Positions 1-8,037 of a stretch of 64,000 nucleotides of DNA are shown here, piece after piece. The notes under the pieces were generated by a model. The model did not search any database. It was not told the origin of the DNA and saw nothing but the letters and a program-made list of their open reading frames with translations. The stretch is from Ottowia oryzae (GTDB taxonomy: Bacteria > Pseudomonadota > Gammaproteobacteria > Burkholderiales > Burkholderiaceae_C). Position numbers and translations under genes: made by a program. Where the stretch lies: the NCBI RefSeq assembly GCF_003008535.1, contig NZ_CP027666.1, positions 2,221,501 to 2,285,500 on the forward strand, given 5' to 3'. Within the stretch, counting starts at the first letter, position 1. Every line of letters starts with the position of its first letter.

Positions 1-34
1 CGAGCAGCAGGAGAAGCGGGGCCGTGGCACGCAT
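1..34 (-). CDS. start of a secreted protein, cut by the window edge (possibly DUF3106)
   Basis: An ATG at 34 (minus strand) opens a frame reading MRATAPLLLLL up to the window edge, which looks like the beginning of a signal peptide. It lies 22 bases after the stop of the DUF3619 gene and in the same direction, so it is probably the third gene of the sigma factor operon. In related bacteria a DUF3106 protein often sits here. That identity is an inference from gene order only, since just 11 codons are visible. Confidence 0.4.
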   Translation of the reverse strand, partial: MRATAPLLLLL

Positions 35-56
35 TCGCAGAGTGTGCAGTTGTCGA

Positions 57-518
57 TCAGTGGCTGACAGTCGTCGACTGGCCGCTGGTTTTCAGAAATT
101 GCACGAAACCTGCATCGGAGTAGGCCTCCGGCGGCAAATCGTCCGTCAGCAAAGAGGCGTCCAGGTCGGCCACCTCCGTCGTACGGTCATCGTCCTGAAC
201 CACATTGGCGGCAACCAGGCCGATGACCAAGGCGCACACGAGCGCCAGCGACGTGAGGCGCCCCCAAAAGCCCAGCCCATCTTCGCCCGAGCCCAGCGTC
301 AAGGTGTTTCCGTGGCGGACAACCGCATTGGCGGTGCGAAGCCGGGTGACCGCCACGGGCTGCTTGCGCCGCGCCATGGCCTGCATGCGCGCGGCGCGCA
401 GCCGTTCGCTGATATCGTAGGGCAGGTCTTCGGCCCCGGCGGACAATCGCGCGGCCACGCGCAGGCCGAAGCGGTTCTGCGCAACTTCTGCCATCTGGGG
501 GAGGTAAGGTTTGGTCAT
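57..518 (-). CDS. DUF3619 family membrane-anchored protein
   Basis: This 153-residue protein has a cytoplasmic N-terminal half rich in Arg and Ala, one hydrophobic segment at about residues 88-106 (GRLTSLALVCALVIGLVAANVV), and an acidic C-terminal part. The layout suits a DUF3619 protein and resembles an anti-sigma factor: a cytoplasmic domain, one membrane span and an outer tail. Its ATG overlaps the stop of the upstream sigma factor gene by four bases (ATGA), so the two are probably translationally coupled. An anti-sigma or regulatory role is an inference from this pairing; the family has no established function that I know of. Confidence 0.75.
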   Translation of the reverse strand: MTKPYLPQMAEVAQNRFGLRVAARLSAGAEDLPYDISERLRAARMQAMARRKQPVAVTRLRTANAVVRHGNTLTLGSGEDGLGFWGRLTSLALVCALVIGLVAANVVQDDDRTTEVADLDASLLTDDLPPEAYSDAGFVQFLKTSGQSTTVSH

Positions 519-1081
519 GGTGCGATTCCCTTGATGCGCAGCGCCTTGGCCAGTGCCTGAACCGCCCTGGAACAGTGCGTTTTCACACTGCCTTCAGAGC
601 AACCCATGGCGGCCGCAGTTTCTGCAACATCCATCTCCTCCCAGTAACGCATTAAAAACGCCTCTCGTTGACGGGCTGGCAGCGCCTTTATCTGTAACTC
701 AATCGCTGCCAGGATTTCACTGCGGCGGGTGGCGTCTTCCGCGCTCTCGATCTGCTCGGCGTTCGACGCGCCGGCGAAGGCTTCCAGCAAGTCGAAGTCG
801 CCGTCCCCGTCGGGCGACTCGAAGTCGCTCATGTTCGAAAACACAGCGCGTCGCGTTTTCTGGCGGCGGAACCAGTCGAGCGTGCTGTTGGACAGGATGC
901 GCTGGAACAGCATGGGCAACTCGCCCGCGGGCTTGTCCCCATAGTGCTCCGCCAGCTTCATCATGCTGTCTTGCACGATGTCGAGTGCCGCGTCTTCGTC
1001 TCGTACGTGGTACATCGAGCGCTTGAAAGCCCGTTTTTCCACGCTTTTGAGGAAGTCAGATAGTTCTTGTTCGGTGGCCAA
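515..1081 (-). CDS. RNA polymerase ECF-type sigma factor
   Basis: The 188-residue product has the sigma-70 region 2 pattern near the N terminus (DEDAALDIVQDSMMKLAEHY, then LPMLFQRILSNSTLDWFRR) and a region 4 helix-turn-helix near the C terminus (LPARQREAFLMRYWEEMDVAETAAAMGCSEG). It would direct RNA polymerase to a small regulon. The start is a TTG at 1081, giving MATEQELSDF; no ATG gives a full region 2. It heads an operon with the DUF3619 gene, which overlaps it by four bases. The gene is divergent from ilvB across a 315-base gap. Confidence 0.88.
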   Translation of the reverse strand: MATEQELSDFLKSVEKRAFKRSMYHVRDEDAALDIVQDSMMKLAEHYGDKPAGELPMLFQRILSNSTLDWFRRQKTRRAVFSNMSDFESPDGDGDFDLLEAFAGASNAEQIESAEDATRRSEILAAIELQIKALPARQREAFLMRYWEEMDVAETAAAMGCSEGSVKTHCSRAVQALAKALRIKGIAP

Positions 1082-1396
1082 ATCGTTCGATCAGCGAGGG
1101 GCGCCGGGCACTGCGACTGCGTGGGTTGGGTGTTGGCCGGCGACCGCACTGTGCCGGCAGGCGCCGGATTATGGCACCGCGCCTAGCCAAGAATTTTCGG
1201 GCAGACCCTTTCAGAGCGCCATGCTGCAATGCGATAATGGGCAGTTGCAGTCATCAAGGCAAACGGGTCACCGTCCGGCGACAGAAGTGGGGTCGTCCAT
1301 GGCGCGTGGTCTCAAGTCCTGAAGCGGCCTCACGAGGGCTGGCAAGGGGCACCCAAGGTATTTCGTCAGAGAAATTCTCGAAAGGTTCATCTCATC
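1082..1396. other. gap between the divergent sigma factor and ilvB genes
   Basis: No gene is visible in these 315 bases. The stretch must hold promoters for both directions. A candidate ilvB promoter is listed separately. An 8-codon reading frame MARGLKS ends at 1322, but it lacks Val/Ile/Leu codon runs and there is no terminator hairpin, so I see no attenuator here. Confidence 0.6.
1210..1238 (+). promoter_or_regulatory. candidate sigma-70 promoter for ilvB
   Basis: A good -10 box GATAAT (1233-1238) has a weak -35 box TTCAGA (1210-1215) 17 bases upstream. This would start transcription near 1245 and give a leader of about 150 bases before ilvB. It is a visual match only. Confidence 0.35.
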
Positions 1397-3175
1397 ATGG
1401 AAATCTCCAAAGCCGAAATCAAGTCGGCCGCCGCAGCCTCTGCCCGCGGCGATTCCGAAGAACTCCGCGGCGCTGAAATTCTGGTCAAGGCCTTGCAGGC
1501 CGAAGACGTGAAGTACGTCTGGGGCTACCCAGGCGGCGCGGTGTTGCACATTTACGACGCGTTCTACAAGCAAGACACCATCCAGCACGTGCTGGTGCGT
1601 CACGAACAGGCCGCCGTGCACGCCGCCGACGGCTACGCACGTGCCACGGGCGACGTGGGCGTGGCGCTGGTCACGTCCGGCCCCGGCTTGACCAACGCGG
1701 TCACCGGCATCGCCACGGCGTACATGGATTCGATCCCGATGGTGATCATCTCCGGCCAGGTGCCCACCGCCGCCATCGGCCTGGACGCCTTCCAGGAATG
1801 CGACACCGTCGGCATCACCCGTCCCGTCGTCAAGCACAACTTCCTGGTCAAGGATGCGCGCGACATGGCCGACGTGATGAAGAAGGCGTTCCACATCGCC
1901 CGCACCGGCCGCCCCGGCCCCGTGGTGGTCGATATTCCGAAGGACGTGTCTTTCAACAAGGCTGCCTACAAGGGGTACCCCGAGAGCATCGAGATGCGCT
2001 CGTACAACCCCGTCAAAAAGGGCCACTCGGGCCAGATCCGCAAGGCGATGCAGCTTTTGCTGAACGCCAAGCGCCCCTACATCTACACCGGCGGCGGTGT
2101 GTTGCTGTCCAACGCCTCGGCCGAGCTGCGCCAGCTGGTGGACATGCTGAATTACCCCGTCACCAACACGCTGATGGGCCTGGGCGCGTTCCCGGCCGAA
2201 GACCGGCGCTTCCTGGGCATGCTGGGCATGCACGGCACCTGGGAAGCCAACAACGCGATGCAGAACTGCGACGTGCTGCTGGCCGTGGGCGCGCGCTTTG
2301 ACGACCGGGTCATCGGCAACACCAAGCATTTCGCCTCGGTCGATCGCAAGATCATCCACATCGACATCGACCCTTCGTCCATCTCCAAGCGGGTCAAGGT
2401 CGACGTGCCGATCGTGGGCGACGTCAAGGACGTCCTCACCGACCTGATGGGCATGATCCGCGAGGCCAGCCACCAGCCCGACCGGGCCGCGCTGGACGCG
2501 TGGTGGCAGCAGATCGAAGGCTGGCGTTCGCGCGACTGCATGAAGTACGACCGCGACAACACCGACGTCATCAAGCCGCAGAAAGTCATCGAGACGCTGT
2601 GGAACATGACCAAGGACGCCGACGCCTACATCACCTCCGACGTGGGCCAGCACCAGATGTGGGCCGCGCAGTACTACAAGTTCAACGAGCCGCGCCGCTG
2701 GATCAACTCCGGTGGCCTGGGCACCATGGGCGTGGGCATTCCCTACGCGATGGGCATCAAGCTGGCCAAGCCCGAGAGCGAAGTGTTCTGCGTGACGGGC
2801 GAAGGCTCGGTGCAGATGTGCATTCAAGAGCTGTCCACCTGCCTGCAGTACAACACGCCGATCAAGATCCTCGCGCTCAACAACCGCTACCTGGGCATGG
2901 TGCGCCAGTGGCAAGAGATCGAATACTCTGGCCGCTACAGCCACAGCTACATGGACGCGCTGCCCAACTTCGTGAAGCTGGCCGAGGCGTATGGCCACGT
3001 CGGCATGCTGATCGAGCGCCCGCAGGACGTGGAAGGCGCGCTGCGCGAGGCGCGCAAGCTCAAGGACCGCACCGTGTTCATGGACTTCCGCACCGACCCG
3101 ACCGAAAACGTGTTCCCCATGGTGCAGGCCGGCAAGGGCATCACCGAGATGCTCCTGGGCGCCGACGACCTGTAA
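1397..3175 (+). CDS. ilvB: acetolactate synthase large (catalytic) subunit
   Basis: The enzyme condenses two pyruvates to acetolactate (or pyruvate with 2-oxobutyrate), the first common step of valine, leucine and isoleucine synthesis, using thiamine diphosphate. The 592 residues show the N-terminal pyrimidine-binding region with the conserved glutamate (VRHEQAAVHAADGYAR), a central FAD-binding-type domain, and the C-terminal diphosphate-binding motif (GEGSVQM...LALNN). The 592 residues are normal for the family. The start is the ATG after a GAAAGG sequence. The small subunit and ketol-acid reductoisomerase genes follow, as in many betaproteobacteria. The name ilvI would fit equally well. Confidence 0.97.
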   Translation: MEISKAEIKSAAAASARGDSEELRGAEILVKALQAEDVKYVWGYPGGAVLHIYDAFYKQDTIQHVLVRHEQAAVHAADGYARATGDVGVALVTSGPGLTNAVTGIATAYMDSIPMVIISGQVPTAAIGLDAFQECDTVGITRPVVKHNFLVKDARDMADVMKKAFHIARTGRPGPVVVDIPKDVSFNKAAYKGYPESIEMRSYNPVKKGHSGQIRKAMQLLLNAKRPYIYTGGGVLLSNASAELRQLVDMLNYPVTNTLMGLGAFPAEDRRFLGMLGMHGTWEANNAMQNCDVLLAVGARFDDRVIGNTKHFASVDRKIIHIDIDPSSISKRVKVDVPIVGDVKDVLTDLMGMIREASHQPDRAALDAWWQQIEGWRSRDCMKYDRDNTDVIKPQKVIETLWNMTKDADAYITSDVGQHQMWAAQYYKFNEPRRWINSGGLGTMGVGIPYAMGIKLAKPESEVFCVTGEGSVQMCIQELSTCLQYNTPIKILALNNRYLGMVRQWQEIEYSGRYSHSYMDALPNFVKLAEAYGHVGMLIERPQDVEGALREARKLKDRTVFMDFRTDPTENVFPMVQAGKGITEMLLGADDL

Positions 3176-3182
3176 GTTAAAT

Positions 3183-3231
3183 CGGCTTCTGGCGCCCGTC
3201 AGCAGTGCGCCAGCAGCTATCATTTTTGTAA
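3183..3231 (+). repeat. dispersed GCTAT-type repeat, copy 1
   Basis: It lies between ilvB and ilvN and reads CTTCTGGCGCCC... to GCGCCAGCAGCTATC, ending in an AT-rich tail. It is a member of the family described under findings. Confidence 0.65.
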
Positions 3232-3329
3232 TTTGACGAATCTATTGCCCGCCGAGTCCGCCGCTTACCGGCTGCGGAGGAGGGCGGTGAAAGCGCAGGC
3301 TTTCACGTTGGCAAGAAGAGGGCTCGACC

Positions 3330-3821
3330 ATGAAACACATCATTGCCGTTCTGATTGAAAACGAGGCGGGCGCCCTGTCCCGCGTGGTGGGGCTGTTCTC
3401 GGCCCGTGGCTACAACATCGAATCGCTGATCGTGGCGCCGACCGAGGACGAAAGCCTCTCGCGCATGACCATCCAGACGCGCGGCTCGGCCGACACCATC
3501 GAGCAGATCACCAAGCACCTGAACCGCCTGATCGAGGTGGTGAAGGTGGTCGACCTGACCGAAGGCAGCTACATCGAGCGCGAACACATGATGGTGAAGG
3601 TGCGCGCCGTGGGCAAGGAGCGCGAGGAGATCAAGCGCACCTGCGACATCTTCCGCGGCCGCATCATCGACGTGACCGACAAGAGCTACACCATCGAGCT
3701 GACGGGCGACCAGTCCAAGCACGACGCCTTCCTGAATTCGATCGACAAGACCGCCATCCTCGAGACCGTGCGCACCGGTGCCAGCGGCATCGGGCGGGGC
3801 GAGCGCCTGTTGCGCGTTTAA
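3330..3821 (+). CDS. ilvN: acetolactate synthase small (regulatory) subunit
   Basis: The 163-residue protein has the N-terminal ACT domain (IAVLIENEAGALSRVVGLFSARGYNIESL) that binds valine and mediates feedback inhibition, and the usual C-terminal domain (FRGRIIDVTDKSYTIELTG). It forms the holoenzyme with the product of the preceding gene. The length matches the family. The gap of 154 bases from ilvB contains one dispersed repeat and no clear terminator, so co-transcription is likely. The name ilvH is also in use. Confidence 0.96.
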   Translation: MKHIIAVLIENEAGALSRVVGLFSARGYNIESLIVAPTEDESLSRMTIQTRGSADTIEQITKHLNRLIEVVKVVDLTEGSYIEREHMMVKVRAVGKEREEIKRTCDIFRGRIIDVTDKSYTIELTGDQSKHDAFLNSIDKTAILETVRTGASGIGRGERLLRV

Positions 3822-3823
3822 GC

Positions 3824-3868
3824 GTCTAGCGCCCGACCAGCGGTCGCTGGCCGGTACTTTTTAAATAG
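3824..3868 (+). repeat. dispersed repeat, degenerate copy 2
   Basis: The ilvN-ilvC gap holds CTAGCGCCCGACCAG then CGCTGGCCGGTACTTTTT and an AT-rich tail. It follows the family layout but has lost part of the GCAGCTAT end. Confidence 0.4.
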
Positions 3869-3911
3869 CAAGTTCCCTGATTTACACCCTGTCATTCCAA
3901 GGAGATACGAC

Positions 3912-4928
3912 GTGAAAGTGTTCTACGACAAAGACTGCGACCTGAGCCTGATCAAAGGCAAGACCGTCGCCATCATCGGCTACGGCAGCCAAGGCCATGC
4001 GCACGCGCAGAACCTGAACGACAGCGGCGTGAAAGTCGTCGTCGGCCTGCGCAAGGGCGGCGCCAGCTGGGACAAGGTCGGCAAGGCCGGCCTGACCGTG
4101 ATGGAAGTGAACGACGCGGTGAAAGCCGCCGACGTGGTCATGATCCTGCTGCCCGACGAGCAGATCGCCGAGGTCTACAAGAACAACGTCGAGCCCAACA
4201 TCAAGCAAGGCGCCTCGCTGGCCTTTGCCCACGGCTTCAACGTGCACTACAACCAGGTGGTGCCCCGCGCCGATCTGGACGTGTGGATGGTCGCGCCCAA
4301 GGCCCCCGGCCACACCGTGCGCAACACCTACACCCAAGGCGGCGGTGTGCCCCACCTGGTGGCGGTGCATCAAGACAAAACCGGCAAGGCGCGTGACCTG
4401 GCGCTGTCTTACGCCATGGCCAACGGTGGCGGCAAGGCCGGCATCATCGAGACCAACTTCAAGGAAGAGACCGAGACCGATCTGTTCGGCGAGCAGGCCG
4501 TGCTGTGCGGCGGCGCGGTTGAGCTGATCAAGATGGGCTACGAAACCCTGACCGAAGCTGGCTACGCCCCTGAAATGGCGTACTTCGAGTGCCTGCACGA
4601 GCTGAAGCTGATCGTCGACCTGATCTATGAAGGCGGCATCGCCAACATGAACTATTCGATCTCGAACAATGCTGAGTACGGCGAGTACGTGACCGGCCCT
4701 GAGGTGATCAACGAAGAGTCGCGCAAGGCCATGCGCCACGCGCTCAAGCGCATCCAGAACGGCGACTACGCCAAGCAGTTCATTGTGGAAGGCCGCACCG
4801 GCTACCCCAGCATGACCGCACGCCGCCGCAACACCGCCGACCACAGCATCGAAGTGGTGGGTGCCAAGCTGCGCGCCATGATGCCCTGGATCGCCAAGAA
4901 CAAGCTGGTGGACCAGTCGCGCAACTGA
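3912..4928 (+). CDS. ilvC: ketol-acid reductoisomerase (NADP+)
   Basis: This enzyme isomerises and reduces acetolactate to 2,3-dihydroxyisovalerate, the second step of valine and leucine synthesis. The 338 residues identify the short class I form. The N terminus has the Rossmann motif (IIGYGSQGHAHAQNL) and the C-terminal helical domain has the metal-binding acidic residues (EETETDLFGEQAVLCGG and ECLHELKLIVDL). The start is a GTG at 3912 after AAGGAGATACGAC, a strong ribosome-binding site. It is the last gene of the ilvBNC set; two hairpins follow. Confidence 0.97.
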   Translation: MKVFYDKDCDLSLIKGKTVAIIGYGSQGHAHAQNLNDSGVKVVVGLRKGGASWDKVGKAGLTVMEVNDAVKAADVVMILLPDEQIAEVYKNNVEPNIKQGASLAFAHGFNVHYNQVVPRADLDVWMVAPKAPGHTVRNTYTQGGGVPHLVAVHQDKTGKARDLALSYAMANGGGKAGIIETNFKEETETDLFGEQAVLCGGAVELIKMGYETLTEAGYAPEMAYFECLHELKLIVDLIYEGGIANMNYSISNNAEYGEYVTGPEVINEESRKAMRHALKRIQNGDYAKQFIVEGRTGYPSMTARRRNTADHSIEVVGAKLRAMMPWIAKNKLVDQSRN

Positions 4929-4941
4929 TCGAAGTTGTTCG

Positions 4942-5026
4942 CACCCGGCCGAAAGGCCGGTGGGCGGCGCCACCTGCTTGGCGCTTGCCCGCACCCCGAC
5001 AAGGCCACCCGCGCGGTGGCCTTGTC
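4942..5026 (+). terminator. two strong hairpins after ilvC
   Basis: The first hairpin is CCGGCC-GAAA-GGCCGG (4945-4960) with a stable GAAA loop. The second is a perfect 12-base-pair stem, GACAAGGCCACC (4998-5009) with GGTGGCCTTGTC (5015-5026). Neither has a long T-run, so they may slow or stabilise the end of the ilv message rather than act as textbook intrinsic terminators. Confidence 0.55.
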
Positions 5027-5120
5027 ATTCCGGGCGGCGCACGCGCAGGCGTACACTTGCTCACAGATGGCCGCGCAGCACCTGCCACGGCGCGCGGCCG
5101 GGCGGCGTGCCTGCCTCGCA

Positions 5121-5180
5121 ATACTACAGATTTGATAGCTGCCAGCGCTGGTTGCACCTGCGCTAGCGACCGATTTGATT
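5121..5180 (-). repeat. dispersed repeat, copy 3 (reverse orientation)
   Basis: The copy reads TTTGATAGCTGCCAGCGC... to GCGCTAGCGACCGATTTG and ends at the ATG of pssA, so it probably forms the 5' leader of that message. Its inner arms can fold (CAGCGCTGGTTG with the following CACCTGCGCT). Confidence 0.7.
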
Positions 5181-5181
5181 C

Positions 5182-6069
5182 ATGAATTCACCCGACCGCC
5201 AACCTGAACCGCGCCAGCCCGCGCCGCCACTGGGCGTGTCGCAGCGCGTGCGCCGCAAGGGCATTTACGTGCTGCCCAACCTGTTCACGCTGGCGGCGCT
5301 GTTCGGGGGCTTTTACGGCATCGTCATGGCGATGAACGGGCGGTTTGACCTGGCCACCACCGGCATCTTCGTGGCCATGGTGCTCGACAGCCTGGACGGC
5401 CGCGTGGCGCGCATGACCGGCACGCAAAGCGCGTTTGGCGAACAGATGGATTCGCTGGCCGACATGGTCAGCTTTGGCGCGGCACCGGCACTGCTGGCCT
5501 ACGAATGGGCGCTGCGCCCGCTGGGCCGCTGGGGCTGGATTGCGGCGTTTGTGTATTGCGCCTGCGCGGCGCTGCGGCTGGCGCGGTTCAACGTCAACAC
5601 CGCGGTGGTGGACAAGCGCTACTTCCAGGGGCTGCCATCGCCTGCCGCCGCGGCGCTGGTGGCGGGGTTCATCTGGCTGACCAGCGCCATGCTGGTGTCG
5701 CACCGTGAGGTGCCGATCTTTCGCGCGGTGATTTCCTTGCTGAGCAGCGACCCCATTGGCCGTGCCGATCTGGGCTGGATCACCTTTGCCGTGACCTTGT
5801 TCGCCGGCCTGACCATGGTCACCAACCTGCCGTACTACAGCTTCAAGGACTTTGGCGGGCGCCGCAGCGTTCCCTTTGTGGTGCTGGTGCTGATCGCGCT
5901 GCTGTTTGCCGTCATCAGCATCGAGCCGGCCACGATGCTGTTCATCTTGTTCGTGGGCTACGGCTTGTCCGGCTACGTGCTGTATGCCTGGCGCCGCTGG
6001 CGGGGTGTGCCGGTCAGCATCGTCAGCACGTCGACGGATGAGCCTGACGAACGCGGCCTGCACGACTGA
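5182..6069 (+). CDS. pssA: CDP-diacylglycerol-serine O-phosphatidyltransferase
   Basis: This inner-membrane enzyme makes phosphatidylserine, the precursor of phosphatidylethanolamine, from CDP-diacylglycerol and serine. The CDP-alcohol phosphotransferase motif is at about residues 67-99 (DSLDGRVARMTGT...GEQMDSLADMVSFG), with the conserved D-G-x2-A-R-x8-G-x3-D-x3-D pattern. There are about six to eight hydrophobic segments. The 295 residues fit the PssA type II family. A position directly after ilvC and before leuA is common in Burkholderiales. Confidence 0.95.
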   Translation: MNSPDRQPEPRQPAPPLGVSQRVRRKGIYVLPNLFTLAALFGGFYGIVMAMNGRFDLATTGIFVAMVLDSLDGRVARMTGTQSAFGEQMDSLADMVSFGAAPALLAYEWALRPLGRWGWIAAFVYCACAALRLARFNVNTAVVDKRYFQGLPSPAAAALVAGFIWLTSAMLVSHREVPIFRAVISLLSSDPIGRADLGWITFAVTLFAGLTMVTNLPYYSFKDFGGRRSVPFVVLVLIALLFAVISIEPATMLFILFVGYGLSGYVLYAWRRWRGVPVSIVSTSTDEPDERGLHD

Positions 6070-6103
6070 AAGCGCGTGGCTTTGTGATAGAGTGCGCCTT
6101 CCT

Positions 6104-6157
6104 ATGACACGCATGGCTCTGAACCTACTAGCCACCTCCTTCGGGCGGAGACGGTAG
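6104..6157 (+). CDS. putative leucine leader peptide
   Basis: A 17-codon frame, MTRMALNLLATSFGRRR, lies between pssA and leuA. Three of its codons are leucine, and two adjacent ones are CTA, which is very rare in this GC-rich genome. A perfect terminator hairpin follows 31 bases after its stop codon. This is the layout of a leucine attenuator: ribosome stalling at CTA-CTA when charged tRNA-Leu is scarce would favour read-through into leuA. An internal ATG at 6113 gives a 14-residue version. The role is an inference from layout. Confidence 0.6.
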   Translation: MTRMALNLLATSFGRRR

Positions 6158-6187
6158 CGCGCGCAAAAAAAGCCATAGCACCCAACC

Positions 6188-6224
6188 ACGGCCCGTTAGC
6201 ACCAGCAACGGGCCGTTGTGTTTT
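6188..6224 (+). terminator. attenuator-type terminator upstream of leuA
   Basis: The stem ACGGCCCGTT (6188-6197) pairs perfectly with AACGGGCCGT (6207-6216) around a 9-base loop, and TGTGTTTT follows. It stands between the leader peptide and the leuA start at 6267. No other gene ends here except pssA, 119 bases upstream, so it may also terminate that operon. Confidence 0.75.
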
Positions 6225-6266
6225 GGGGGGTTGCTGGTCGAATCCACTTTTGACCGAAAGATCGAC

Positions 6267-7985
6267 ATGCTCAAGCAACCGCAGACCAAGTACCGCGCAT
6301 TCCCGCCCGTGCAACTCGAAGGCCGCCGCTGGCCCGACGCGCAGCTGACGAAAGCGCCGGTCTGGCTGTCCACCGACCTGCGCGACGGCAACCAGGCGCT
6401 GATCGAGCCGATGGACGCCGCTCGCAAGCTGCGCATGTTCGACCTGCTGGTGCAGGTGGGTTTTAAAGAGATCGAAGTCGGCTTTCCAGCCTCGTCGCAG
6501 ACCGAATTCGATTTTGTCCGCAAGCTCATCGAGGAAGGCCGCATTCCCGATGACGTGACCATCCAGGTCATGACCCCGGCGCGAGAGGAGTTGATCGAGC
6601 GCACGGTGCAAGCCCTGGCCGGCGCCCGCCGCGCGATTGTTCACGTCTACAACGCCGTTGCGCCCGTGTGGCGGCGCGTGGTGTTCGGCCTGGAAGTGCC
6701 GCAGGTGATGGAGCTGATCGCGCGCCACGTCGGCCAGGTGCGCCGCTTGACCGACGCACAACCGCAGACCGAATGGATCTTGCAGTACTCGCCCGAGACC
6801 TTTTCGTTGGCTGAGCTGGAGGTGTCGCATCAGGCCTGCGAAACCGCCATCACCGCCTGGGGCGCCGGGCGGCCGATCATCCTGAACCTGCCCACGACGG
6901 TGGAAAACGCCACGCCCAACGTGTTTGCCGACCAGATCGAATGGATGGTGCGGCAGTTTGCCGACCGGCCCGAAGTGGTTCTGTCGGTTCATCCGCACAA
7001 CGACCGCGGCACTGGCGTGGCGGCGGCTGAATTGGCCATGATGGCCGGCGCGCACCGCGTGGAAGGTTGCCTCTTCGGCAATGGCGAGCGCACCGGCAAC
7101 CTGGATTTGGTCAACGTGGCGCTGAACCTGTATACGCAGGGCGTTGACCCGCAGCTGGATTTCTCCGACATCGACGCGGTGCGCCGCACGGTGGAGCACT
7201 GCAACCATCTGCCCGTGCACCCGCGCCACCCGTATGTGGGTGAGTTGGTCTACACCTCGTTTTCCGGCTCGCACCAAGACGCGATCAAGAAAGCCTTTGC
7301 CGCGCGCCGCGAAGGCGATGTCTGGGAAATCCCGTACCTGCCGATCGACCCGAAAGACCTGGGCCGCAGCTACGAAGCGGTGATTCGCGTCAACAGCCAA
7401 TCGGGCAAGGGCGGCATGAGTTATCTGCTCGAAAGCGAATACGGCTTGGCCATGCCGCGCCGCCTGCAGATCGAATTCAGCCAGGTCGTGCAGCGCGTGA
7501 TGGATCGAGACGGTAAAGAGCTGACCGCCGCCGACCTGTGGCAACTGTTTCGCCATGAGTACGGCCTGGACGCGCGCAACGTGATCCAGCACCGCGTGTG
7601 GGAAGCCGCCGCGGGCGACGACGGGCAGCGGCGCGTGCAGCTGAGCGCCAACATCGACTGGCAAGGCGCGCCCTGCACCGTGCAAGGGCAGGGCAACGGC
7701 CCCATCGACGCTTTCGCCAGCGCGCTGTCTGCGGCGGTGGGCTGCCCGGTGCGCGTGATCGATTACCAGCAACACGCCATCGGCGAAGGCGCTGATGCCC
7801 GCGCGATGGCGTATGTCGAGCTGCGCCTGGGCGATTCGCCCGCGTTTTTCGGCGTAGGCACCGACAGCGACACCTCTGCCGCGGCGATGCAGGCCTTGAT
7901 CTCGGGCCTGCACCGTGCCCACGCAGCCGGTTGGGCGACCGAGTCGGCCCCTGAGGACGCACAATGCGCGGTTGTCGTTGCCTGA
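6267..7985 (+). CDS. leuA: 2-isopropylmalate synthase, long form
   Basis: The product condenses acetyl-CoA with 2-oxoisovalerate, the committed step of leucine synthesis. The 572 residues carry the HMGL-type TIM barrel with STDLRDGNQAL at the start of the barrel and the metal-binding HPHNDRGTG motif. A C-terminal regulatory domain for leucine feedback follows. The start is the ATG at 6267 (MLKQPQTKYR); upstream in-frame codons would run into the attenuator. It resembles the long actinobacterial-type LeuA more than the short enterobacterial one. A second, unlike synthase lies 52 bases downstream. Confidence 0.93.
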   Translation: MLKQPQTKYRAFPPVQLEGRRWPDAQLTKAPVWLSTDLRDGNQALIEPMDAARKLRMFDLLVQVGFKEIEVGFPASSQTEFDFVRKLIEEGRIPDDVTIQVMTPAREELIERTVQALAGARRAIVHVYNAVAPVWRRVVFGLEVPQVMELIARHVGQVRRLTDAQPQTEWILQYSPETFSLAELEVSHQACETAITAWGAGRPIILNLPTTVENATPNVFADQIEWMVRQFADRPEVVLSVHPHNDRGTGVAAAELAMMAGAHRVEGCLFGNGERTGNLDLVNVALNLYTQGVDPQLDFSDIDAVRRTVEHCNHLPVHPRHPYVGELVYTSFSGSHQDAIKKAFAARREGDVWEIPYLPIDPKDLGRSYEAVIRVNSQSGKGGMSYLLESEYGLAMPRRLQIEFSQVVQRVMDRDGKELTAADLWQLFRHEYGLDARNVIQHRVWEAAAGDDGQRRVQLSANIDWQGAPCTVQGQGNGPIDAFASALSAAVGCPVRVIDYQQHAIGEGADARAMAYVELRLGDSPAFFGVGTDSDTSAAAMQALISGLHRAHAAGWATESAPEDAQCAVVVA

Positions 7986-8037
7986 GCGCAGCCTAAGCCA
8001 TGAACGCCACATACCAAAAACACAGGAGTTGATACCC

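Noticed and set aside
1263..1322. Leader peptide or attenuator before ilvB
   Set aside because: The short frame MARGLKS lacks a run of branched-chain codons, and there is no terminator hairpin before ilvB.
1268..3223. Long open frame (651 codons) on the minus strand across ilvB
   Set aside because: It is an antisense shadow caused by GC-rich third positions. The plus strand encodes an unmistakable acetolactate synthase.
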